Origin: Asterias rubens
Lineage: Eukaryota > Echinodermata > Asteroidea > Forcipulatida > Asteriidae
Direction of reading: 5' to 3'
Assembly (NCBI RefSeq): GCF_902459465.1
Contig: NC_047067.1
Coordinates: 11,296,840-11,360,839 of the forward strand
Length of the DNA: 64,000 nucleotides
In this document: positions 14,901 to 26,900 of the stretch, in pieces
How the letters are laid out: each line of letters starts with the position of its first letter
Numbering within the stretch: the stretch's first letter is position 1
Made by a program: the position numbers and the translations under genes
Notes under the pieces: generated by a model
Database searches by the model: none
Seen by the model: the letters and a program-made list of their open reading frames with translations, nothing else
Told to the model about the DNA's origin: nothing

Positions 14901-17900
14901 GACTGTCCATTAATTAATCACCAAACATTTGTTCTCATTCACTTTAACACTCAAATATTTATTCATATTTAATTTAACACAGAGATAACCAACATCTAAA
15001 CTGACCCATTTATATAAACCATGTAACCTTTATTTATAAAAGGAGTGACCTTGCCAGGGATGTAATTTCTCCGTTTTTAAATGGAATTTCGGTTTAAAAA
15101 AACACAAAACATTTAAAGATAAAATTCAAAAAAAATTGAGATATTATAAGTTGTCACACAAGCGCAAGTGGAATAAGAAAAAATATAGCGCTTCTGCTTT
15201 GGCCTCCTCGGATATGGGATGCAGACGCCCTTTATTTTTTCCTATTTCCAAAAGCGCGTGTGTGATAATGTATTTATCTTCAAGCAAACTTGGCGCGTGA
15301 CATAGATATAGAACACACAAGACACAGATAATGATATGGGCCGTGCAAAATTGGTTTATATCACCATTCCATTCTGCAAATCTGATTGGAGGTTTAGCGC
15401 GTACTTGAAGATAAAACCATATAATAACGCGGCTTTTAAAACCCAAGATAAATGTATACATGTATTGGGCTTCATTCTCGCAAGTTTTCGAGCTCGGTAG
15501 CTTTCGCGTTCAGTTTTTTTTCTAAACAGCCTATCATGTCACTATCTTGTACCTTACAGGGCGTTTTGGGCAGGCAAGATACTTTACAAGTCAAAACCGG
15601 AATCTTTACATTTTGTGTTATAATTTCCATGTAAATTCAAGAGTTACAAAAATAAAAGCTGTACACATTTTGAGATGCCATGCCTCCTTTCCTCATATTA
15701 AATGATGTAATAATTAGACAGTGCGATCTCCATTAGTTGGAAGTTATGATGTTGTCTTCCGTTGGGCCGTGCACAGATCATGGCCCAATTTCATAGAGCT
15801 GCTCAAGCAGAAAATAATGCTTTTTTAAAACAAAATTCTGCTTGGCAAAAAAATGAGCAAGATACCAGTCACAGATTTTACATTGGATTTTAGCTGGTAA
15901 CCATAATTTTGTTGTGCTTAGCTACTTTTTGGTGCTTAAGCAGCTCTGTAATCGGGCCCATGCCTGCATGAATTCCATGCAGGCTTTTGGCTCTTGTTGT
16001 CACAGGTCACATGATCTATTAACATCACATACCCACAGCGATCTCGTGCTAGCAAACTATAGCAAATTACACATCCTATACATTGCAATTGAAAGCACAT
16101 GGAAAGCACATGTACATGACAGCCATCTACAATCAATACTTAACAAGAGAAAATAGAACTAGCTGTTGCAAACTGCTCACCTTCTTATGTATCAAAAGGA
16201 CTTACATGTATGGATTAAAGCCATTGGAACCTTTCGGTACAGGGGAAAGAAAAAAAAGTTCACAGATTTACAAATAATTTACAGGGTTTACAGAAGGCAA
16301 TGGTGAAAGACTTCTCTTGAAATATTAGTCCATGAAATGCTTTACTTTTTGAGAAAACGGTAAAACAATATAAATTCTCGTTAGCGAGAATTACGGATTT
16401 ATTTTAAACACATGTCATGACACGGCGAAACGCGCGGAAACAAGAGTGGGTTTTCCCGTTATTTTCTCCCGACTCCGAAGACCGATTGAGCCTAAATTTT
16501 CACAGGTTTGTTGTTTTATATATAAGTTGTGATACACGAAGTGTGGGACTTGGACAATACTGTTTACCGAAAGTGTATAATGGCTTCAAATGCAAAACAA
16601 AGTTAGGGGCCGATGTTTCTAAACAGTACTTACATGTAACAAGATATGTACATGTTTTGTATGGTAAATCGTAACCACTCTTAACAGGTGAAAATTTCTT
16701 CATAACATCCTACAATTTACTTATTTGAAACATTCTAACAACTGTGCAAGTTTTGCGCATATTTGAACAACGAGCACGGGACACCTTTGGTAATAATTGT
16801 CAAAGACCAGTTTTCTCACTAAATCTGTGAAAAAATTGGACTCAATGATCATCGAAGTAAGTTTTTTTGCTAACAAATGGTGTCCAGTGCCTTCAAATTG
16901 CACAAGTTTGTTTCCTTTCCGCGTTAAAGTAATGTACACAAAACCAAAGTGTCCCAAAAATGTTTCAATAGATGTGAAACTTGCATGACCTATTGAGTTT
17001 GACTGAGTTGTTCAACTTCTGTGTATATTATATTCTTATTTGCCAAAATCTATTTCCCTTGAGACTTACGGAAGGTTATCTAACCTAAACCTAATTGATT
17101 CTTATCTATTTCCTGAACTGTCTGTAAGCTCTCTTTGGTTTTGATTTATCCCCGGCAGAATGCTACGGAAACTGAAGTAGAGGACAGTGACCCCATCCCA
17201 TCCATCACAGTCAAGGTCAGTTGCCTCATTTCTTATTTTTAATGTTTAAGTAAAATTTTGTTAGTAAAATAAATAAGTTATGTTCAAATGTTCAAGTTTT
17301 GATAAGGAAATTTTCCTGTCACAGTGTTTGAGTACGCTTTTTGCAACTCTGGCCAACTTGATATGGACGATTTTTTTTCTTCTTTTCTTTAAACAGACTA
17401 CTTGTATATTGATGCTGTTTTTTTTAAAGTGGCCAAGTAAATTATAATATTTATTGATAAAGTGCCATGAGCACTTCAGTGTCGATCTCAGCACCTATCG
17501 AGACGTCCTCTTTATTATTATCATTAAAGACACTGGACACCTTTGAAAATTGTTAAAGACCAGTCTTCTCACTTGGTGTATCTCAACATATGCACAAATT
17601 AACAAACCTGTAAAAATTTGAACTCAATTGGTCGTCGAAGTTGCGAGATAATAATATATACAAAATTTATTTATGATTTTTGTTTGTACAGTTGGTTCTG
17701 AAGAGCAACAAAAGTCTACCCAACGTTCGCCTGTTGATCTATTGCCCTTACCCACTCTCTGCTAACCAAAGTACTTTCACCTTCCCATTCATCGGTAAGT
17801 ATCTGGGTAGAAAGTAGGAAGATTCATTTCTCTTTCTTCCATGGTCACGTAAAATAGCCCAACTAAAAAAATGTTGGTTTTTATTATAAGATAATGTATC

Positions 17901-20900
17901 TTGGTAATTTGAGTTGCTTTTCCCATTTCAAAGTTTCAAAGGCATACTATGTATGTATCTAAATATATATAACTTTACCTGTTTGGGCCTCTTTTACACG
18001 GCTGTCCCGTTTTTATGGCAAACAGCTCGTCTCTGTACTTGCTTTTTTTGGTTAGGCTGATTAAACAATTATAAAGAGTATGGTCAGATACTGCTTTTGC
18101 CGAGATGTAGAACAAAGGGCCATTACAACATCTCTTTAGTACTCCTTGCCTGGTGCATGTTTCCCTCTATCATACAACCAGACTGTTTTAAAGCCATTGG
18201 ACCCTTTCGGTAAACAGTATTGTCCAAGTCCCACACTTTGTGTATCACAACTTATATATAAAATCATAAACCTGTGAAAACTTAAGCTCAATTGGTCATC
18301 GGAGTCGGGAGAAAATAACGGGAAAACCCACTCCTGTTTTCGCGCGTTTCGCCGTGTCATGACATGTGTTTATAACAAATCCGTAATTCTCGTTAACGAG
18401 AATTTATATTGTTTTACCGTTTTCTCAAAAAGTAAAGCATTTCACGGACTAATATTTCAAGAGAAGTCTTTCACCATTACCTTCTGTAAACCCTGTAAAT
18501 TATTTGTAAATCTGTGAACTTTTTTTTTTTTTTCTGTACCGAAAGGGTCCAATGGCTTTAAGAGGAATGTCAATTCCTACCTTCAGCTCCCCATTTTCAT
18601 CTTTAATATTTGTCTTCTTGTAACCCCTTACCAAGATTGGCTTTTAGTCTTTCTTGTAGCCCCTTACCAAAAGTGGCTTTTATTCTTTCTTGTAGCCCCT
18701 TACCGAAAGTGGCTTTTAGCCTTGTTTAAGGGGCAAACTTGCATTTTTTCTTCTTCAATTGCCTCATCGATGATAACTATGCATGTTTGTTAGTTTGACT
18801 CCTTGTTTGTTTGATTTTTTGTTTGTTTGTTTGTTTGTTTGTAGGTGATGCGTCAGCCCCTTCGAGCGTCTTGGTGTCATTCTTCCTCCGCGGGAACTCT
18901 CTCCCAGCTAGTCTTACCGCCTCTGCTATGGCAACATACACAACCCCCAAAGGTAATGTATTTTATTGAATGGCAGACATAATTACAATGATTATACTAG
19001 ATTTGATTTTGTTTAGCGCTTTATCACGCCCTTAGGGGTGTATCAAAGTGCTCAGTATTTTGTCCTGTAAGGTATGTTGAGCTACGTTTTTGTACGAGAC
19101 CTATGATTCCTTTGTAGCACCATGTTGGTTTACAGGGTGCTGTGGAGCAAAATGCTGCCGATAACTAGAGCAAGGTAGTCGAAACGTTGAGATCAATTAA
19201 GAATTCGCTGTGTGGTAGCGAAGTTAACAATGAGAGTCCCCTCGATCCACTAAGTGAAAGTGGTTGTCCCTTCAGAACTGAGAAGTCTCCCGAATTCCAA
19301 AAACTTACTCCCCAGTAGTAGTGCTGGGCGAATAGTGAAATTTTGATATTTCGGATACCGCTGGCCAACTATCCGAAATTAACCGGATATTCAAATTTTG
19401 AATGAGATCTTATGGGCGGATTGATATTAGTTTTAGACAGTGTCACTCGGTTCATTCATAAAAATAACTGGATCTAATTTAAAGATGCCAATTTGCTTTT
19501 TCTTTTGATCGTGATTGACTCTACGTGAAGAAAAACTTTCGTAATCTTTGAACAAATTACGTCAGAAATGTCATTGTTTTAACTCTTCACGGAGGTGAGC
19601 ATTGTTAATACTTAATTTACGCTGTTTTATGCTGTCTTAATAGAAGTTTCATAAGGATTCAGACAAAACATTCCTGTCAGTTGTCGCCCGACGTCCGCGG
19701 ATATTCGGATATTAAAAGAATATCCGGTTACTTGGTTGTAATTACAGAACTATCCAGTTTATAAATAGGTATTCGCGCCTTATGCGGATATCCGGTTAAG
19801 AAAAAAAAGGCATTCGCGGTTACGGATAGGAAAACCTATTCGCCATTAACCGGATATTCAAATAATTCGCCCAGGCCTACCCAGTAGTAGAGAAGTCTCT
19901 AGAATTTTGAAAAATCTACTTCGCGGTAGTAGAATATATAGCAATAAAAGTTATCAAAAGAACATAATCTACCCAGCCGATATACACATGGTGTCGCCGC
20001 AATAACAAATATAAATTGATCCCTCACCATGCCTTGCCTCAAATTCAATGTAAGTCTGTTGATCTTGTAACATTCGCAGGAGCCCCTCGAGTTGTCCGCA
20101 GTGACATCGAACTCCCGTTGAAGTTGGTCGTCAAGCCGTGCCCTCCTGTCAAGACTGCCACCTACAAAGTCACCATCGATAGCAACAGAAACGCTGCCAA
20201 TCTCAATGACATATTTCCAGGTAAAAAACCCCTAAATATATCTCTGGGGCCGATGTCACAAAGCAATAAAATTCATCGCAAGACAAATTTTCAGTACCAC
20301 CATAGTGATTTGTATTGTAGCATCACGTTGAATTTAGCAACTACGATTGATTTGCAGTTACAATCAATCTTAGATCTTTTGTGAAATTGGCCCCAGATGT
20401 GAAATTGGCCCCAGATTCACTTGTTTCAAAAAAGCAACCTACGTCTCGTGTTCTCCGATCATCGTCTACCGCTCACCTGGATTTCAACGCTGGTACTACC
20501 ACTCGCTTCGGAAAGTGCGCCTGTTCAATTGCTACACCAACTCTCTGGAACATCCTTCCTGTCCACATACGTGCCTCCACTCGATGGACTCATTTAAGAC
20601 TGAACTCAAAACCCACTTATTTAGATACATCTAAGCTTGTTACAGTTTCAGCTAATTCTCCCACTTTTTATTTTTTATTTTATTTTAATTTTTTATTTTC
20701 AGATCTGCTTGGACCCAGTGCTGGAGGCCCGGGTCAAGCTCTTGGTTTTCAGATCATCGGAGGGCCAAAGGTCACCATCCTAGCATCCAAATCATCTCGT
20801 AAGTTGATTTACCCAACCGTCAGTAATTGGGATTTAATCTCTTAATGAGTTTGGGTGGTTCTGGAAAGAACCACTGGTTTCAACTCAACATTTCTAACAG

Positions 20901-23900
20901 TATGCTCTGATCGTCTTCCGGAAGAAGCGACAAAATATTTTTCAAATAAATCTACTGAGCCACTGCACTGATGTCTCTTTAGCGCTTGAAACTTACACTG
21001 GACCACAGGCTTGAGGCCAATGTTTTTATAGAGCTGCAAGCCAAAAAATATTGCTTGATTTTTGTATGCTTGGCAGAAATGAGCAGAATTGAACATGTGA
21101 TATGTTATTTTGGGTGGTATCCCTATTCTGGTAAGCATAATTTCGTTTTCCTTAGCTATAATTTTGTGTTTAAGCAGCTCTATGAAATTGGGCCCAGGTA
21201 AGAGGTATTCAGGGTTTAACTTTTGTTGATCAGTTTTTGGGCAATGACATGAATTCCTACTTGCTGTGAATGAAGATGTATGAAATATATTGAGAGAAAA
21301 AAAAAGTTTTTGAGGGGAAAAAGGTGAAAATCACAGAGCAATTTTGAGGAGAGCTGTGTAAATTGGTTGTACATTCTAAAGTAATTTTTGTCACACTAAA
21401 CGAGAGTTATTTTCGGGGAAAATTATTGTACTCAATTATACAAAAACTACAGCACCTCAGCAAGTAATACTTTAAGGGAAGCTTTCTACCATCATTATCT
21501 TCAAACTGAGTAAATTTAATGTAAATCTGCGGATGGTTGCGTAATATGTCGTACAAAAAGTACCCAAACCCTTTAATTTATCGCTTGTTTAAAGACAGTG
21601 GACACTATGGGTAACTGCCAAAGACCAGTCTTCTCACTTAGTTAATCTAAACATATGCATAAAATGACAAACCTGTGAAAATTTTAGATTAATTGAACGT
21701 CAAACTTGCGAGATATGAATGAAATAAAAAATAACCTTGTCACAAGAAGTTGTGTGCTTTCAGATGCTTGATTTTGAGACCTCAAATTCTAAACTTGAGG
21801 TCTCGAAATCAAACTCGTTAAAAATACTTCTTACCAAAAACTTAGTTACTTCAGAGGGAGCCGTTTCTCACAATGCTTTATACTATCAACATCTCCCCTT
21901 TACTCGTAACCACGTAAGGTTTTATGCTAATAATTATTTTGAGTAATTACCAATAGTGGCCACTGCCTTTAACTTCTGTTGCGGCAAGAAAAAGGTTTGC
22001 TAATGTTTGTTGGGTGTGTTGACGTTTCAGAGCGCTACAGGTTGCAGTCTGACGTATTTGAATCCATGTGGCTCATCATGCAGTCCTTCATAGACAGGAT
22101 CAAGTCCTTCCAGAGAAGCAGTGGAATCAAGGACTTTGAGGTGTCCTATGCAGGGACTATTCCATTAACGGAGTACTTTGAACTCATTGACACCCATTTA
22201 GAGGTAAGACTCCATGTTGCAGCAGTCATGGTTTAAGGTGAAAAGGTTTGAATCTCCTTGATCAACTAAAATAATGCTTTTTCTTCAACCCTTTCATGCA
22301 GCATGTTTTTAATGGTCAATGGAGCATGAAATGGACCCGTTAAGTGTTTGTTCTTTTTTTGCAAATGGCACCTTCCTACCCCCCCCCAAAAAAAAAAAAA
22401 CACACTCAAAAACCCTGGTTACAATAGCATGTGGCCATACAAACTATTTTTTCTAAAGGGATTTAAACCAGTCGCTAGCGATCGGTCGGCGTATGAAAGA
22501 GTTACAACAGTTTCATTGTGAAAGCTGTGGAAAGGCCATTTACAATTTTAGCAAAGTGTACTTTCTTTAGAAAATCCAGAAGGTGAACATGAATATTTTT
22601 AAGAAGTACACCGTTGTGCTTTCCCTATTAATCCAGAAAGGTTAAAAGACTAACTAATTACATAACAACTGCATTGGCTTTTGTAGCAACAATTGCTTCA
22701 TCTTGCATCTGATGATAGTAGTTGTTGCTACATGTACATACATACAGTACAAACGTACTTACAGGCATTTTTATTCAGCTAAAAAAGCTTATGCAGTTTT
22801 TTATTTAATTAGTTAGTCTATAAGTGCTACTACAACCTTTCTTGTTTTATCTGACAAACAAGGCAATCTTTTATTATATAAATCCAAGATATTTATACAG
22901 TGCCAGAGTGGGCTCTGAAGTAGGCAATCACGGCATTAGAATAAGTTTTCCTGGTGATGACCATATTGTTTGCTCTCCCTGTAGCTGAGGATAAACGCGG
23001 AGCGCTACAAGGAGTTGTTGGATCAGAGAGCTCGGCAGTTCAGGGCTATCCAGCGAAGGTTACTGACAAGATTCAAAGACAAGACACCGTCTCCTTTGTC
23101 TAATCTAGACACACTTCTTGATGGGACATACAGACAGGTAAGAATCAAACTATTATCCAGGAAAGTTTTATTTATCAACTGTGAACTAAACATTCAAAAA
23201 TGTCCCCCCAAAACCAAAGCTCTCTGTGTGGAAAAGGAAGTAGTCATTGCACTTCTCGAAAAATAATTTTGTTTTTTAAAGAAAAGCAAGCACAGAGATA
23301 AATTGCATTGCAAACAACGGGATGAAAGTGTAAAAAGAGGCTAAGATAGGACATGTTATATTCATCCCCATGCATAATATGTCTTTGAAACGAAACTTTG
23401 AAATGGGAAAAATGTCCTCAACTCTTCCCAGAAATGATTTTCTGTTCACAGATTTCCTCAGGCTTGCAAATGAAATCTTGGTTCAATTTCCAAATATTAG
23501 CAGGCCTTAAACTACACTCTTGAATGGGCACAACAATTTTCTTCTGGTAAGGAGCACTTCTTTGAGGAAAATTTAAAAGGCCGCAGCAAAAGCATGGGGC
23601 ACCACTGCAATTATTATGGGTGCATTTGGTTATTTTGAGCACTGAATTAAGCCCGGTTCACACTTCATGCGAATGCGAAGCGAATTTGACGTCACAACTC
23701 TCCTTTTCGCAGGGACATTTGAAAGTGAGTTGAGCAGAGTTGAACTGTTGCAATTTATTCGTTGTGAATTTGTGGTTTAAACATTCGCTTCGCAATCGCA
23801 GGAAGTATGAGTGGTCTTTAGTATTGGTAAGGCATGTCATTTCGTACTCTACCAGTTGCCAAGAAAGTCAAAAGCGCAATTTTGGAATTTGATATCTACC

Positions 23901-26900
23901 AATTTCACCTAAAATCAAATTTGAATTGATATTTCTTGATCCCAGATCTTAAAGTTGGCTGATGGTGTAGAGGAGAACCACAAGGCGTTGGTGCGTTGCT
24001 CACTGGGTCTGAGCTGCGCCACTCACATGATCATCACCATCATGAAACTGGCCAATGGGATGACGGATCAAGAGTTTCAGATCCTGAAATCAAGTCTCAT
24101 GCCTCATGTGGCTTGTGACGGGGAGCAGGTAAAGCAATATAGAAATATTTGTTATCGGCAGACTGAACCTTTGAGTTATAGACCGTATCGAATAACCCCT
24201 TTTTTTGCTATGAGAGTCACCATCTTGTAGGGCAGGCTGAAAATTGGGCTTAATCTTTTATGTGAGTTTGGAGAAAAAAGTGAAATGCCATACAAAATTT
24301 GTCACATGTAAACAAGTTGCCCTTCAAATTTGGTTGTGATAATGGAAATCAGCTGTTTTTCTTTAGATCTTCAGATACAGCACCTTGTAAACCCAGGGTA
24401 TAAAACAAATGATCCCATAATTAAAAACCTGCAAATTCTGTCTGGAAATAAATTTTAATTAGTGCTTTGAGATATTCGTAGATAAAGCGCTACATGAAAA
24501 CTAGTTATTAAAATCGTTATCTCTATGTTTTTCTCGTCAGGGCTGGGAAGAAGCCGTAGATGCCGGTGTAAGCAACCTTCTGCGTACCTGCCTCGCTAAG
24601 AAAGCCATAGATCAAGCCGTGAATCCAGCACCATTGACCATGGCCGGCGACGCCTCACGACTCAAGAAACATATCACACAGCTCTCTGAACGCCTCAGTA
24701 AAGGAGCCCGTCTGTTTATAGAAGGTCAGACACCACCAGGTCAGTAGCTTTTTATTATTTATTTTTTTGATATTTTGTTTTATGTCGCCTGACACAGGTA
24801 CCCATTTATACCCCTGGGTGAAGAGAAGCAATTATAGTAATTTATCTTGCTCAAGGACACAAGTCCCATGACGGGGATTCAAACCCACACTCCGGTGACT
24901 TAAACCACCAGAACTTGAATTTGATGTTCTTAACCACTCGGTCATGACACCCACCAACTTATTGTAATTTTTCTATTTTTATTATTATTTTTATAGAGGC
25001 AAGAACTGAAACGACTCAGCCTAGAAGTCGTCCTACTTCGTCTACTCCGAGGGACTTTGATTCTGAGACATCGGCACCTGACAGGAGTAAAAGGTAAGGA
25101 TACCTACCATTGGTGTAAGGGTTTAAACAAATTATATTCTTAATCCTCGATGCAAAACTAACATCTATTAAAGGCACTGGCCACTATTGGTAATTACTCA
25201 AAAAACTTGTTAGCATACAAACTTACTTGGTAACGAGTAATGGGGAGCTGTTGATAGTATTAAACATTGTGAGAAACGGCTCCCTCTAAAGTAACACAGT
25301 TTTTGAGAAAGAAGTAATTTCTCACTAAAATATTTTAAATGATTTTTGGGGTTGAACAAAGAATTGACCCGCCCGGAGATTCCATGGCTGGAGAAAAAGA
25401 GACAGAAATAGTTAGGAAACAATGACACTCTTTTTTATTTGGGGTTGAACAAAGACAAATTGACTAGAGTGGGATTGGAACCAACGACCTCCGGATTAAC
25501 GTGCTGGCGCTCTACCAACTGAGCTATCTAACCCTTTGTTGGCGGTGTCCCTATTTTGTCAATATCTTTGTTCAGGGGTGCCAGTCAGAAGCCATACAAC
25601 CGTTAACTGCCGTGTAGCCAGGGATCACACCCAAATTACGATACAACCTGGGAAGCGGCAGCAAGGGGATCACCTTAATGGGATGCGAATTTTTGTTTCA
25701 GATATCAATATAAACCACAAGGGAAACTGACTGGGTAAATTTAGAAATGATTTTTGGGGGTTGAACAAAGAATTGACTAGAGTGGGATTCGAACCAACGA
25801 CCTCAGGATTAACGTGCTGGCGCTCTACCAACTGAGCTATGTAACCCTATGTTGGTGGTGTCCCTATTTTGTCAATATCTTTGTTAAAATATTTTAATTG
25901 ATTACAAGACCTCAGCTGAGGTCTTGAATTCGGGCCAAGCATCTGAAAGCACACAACTTATGCAGCAAGGGTTCTTTTTTTCCATTATTATCTCCCAACT
26001 TCGGCGACCAATTGAGTACAAATTTTCACAGGTTTGTTATTTTATGCTTATGTTGAGATACACCAAGTGAGAAGACTGGTCTTTGACAATTACCAAAAGT
26101 GTCCAGTGCCTTTAAAGGGTTTTGATACCTTTTGTAGATCAAGTTTTAAGCCATGACATGAATCGCTACTCACTGTGAAAAAAGATGTATGTATTTGATG
26201 TAATTTACCTGTATAAGTTTCAGCTTTATTAGTCGTCAAGTTTTGAGAAAAAAAGAAGTGAAATTCACTGGCGATGTGATAACACGACCAAGTAAGGTTT
26301 TAAATTGCCGTTTAAGATAAAATCATTACTCTTTTATTCCCACTCATAAAATACCCTTTTTTTTTAAAAGGGTAAGAATGAAGGAAAAACTGTAACTGCA
26401 CTTGTTTTTTATGTTGCAAAACTACTGCAATGCGGAACAAAATCCAATAGTTTGCATTAATTTTTATCACCCTCAGATTGGAGTTCCGTAAGAGCAGCCA
26501 GAAGTCACTAATCAACGAGGAACGTCCCAATCCCGCACCTTTGAGTAACAACATCCATGCAGCGCCAGCTGGCTTACCACCAGGCATTGAAGATCTACCT
26601 AGCCCAGGGGGTGAGAACGGTGGCAGTGTGAACAACACAGAGGACTCACCAAGGGGAGGTGGGCTACTAGGCGATCTACCCTCTCTGGGCGGCCCTGGGG
26701 TCAGGGGGACAGCTTTACCACCTCTGGGCGGAATGCGTAAGTTACTCACTGGTACTAAGCAGTTTTTACTAAACAGCTGCGAGTGAATGTTGGGGTCTGC
26801 TCGAAAATTTCAACAAAAATACCAACTGTTGTGAAGGGGAGTCTATGCTGTTCTAAACAATATTATCAATATTATCGTGAAACTTAAGTGGTCCCAAACA

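Larger units (their letters stand above)
25169..26117. repeat. Family A MITE split by nested SINE insertions
   Basis: The left arm (25,169-25,338) and right part (25,886-26,117) belong to one element. The 12 bases aaaatattttaa occur on both sides of the inserted DNA (25,327-25,338 and 25,886-25,897), the target duplication expected for a retroposed insert. The centre of this copy is the palindrome agacctcagctgaggtct. BBS9 intron 20. Confidence 0.8.

Noticed and set aside
25440..25560. Functional tRNA gene in the SINE head
   Set aside because: A- and B-boxes are present, but acceptor stems do not pair and several copies share the same non-tRNA tail, so these are SINEs.
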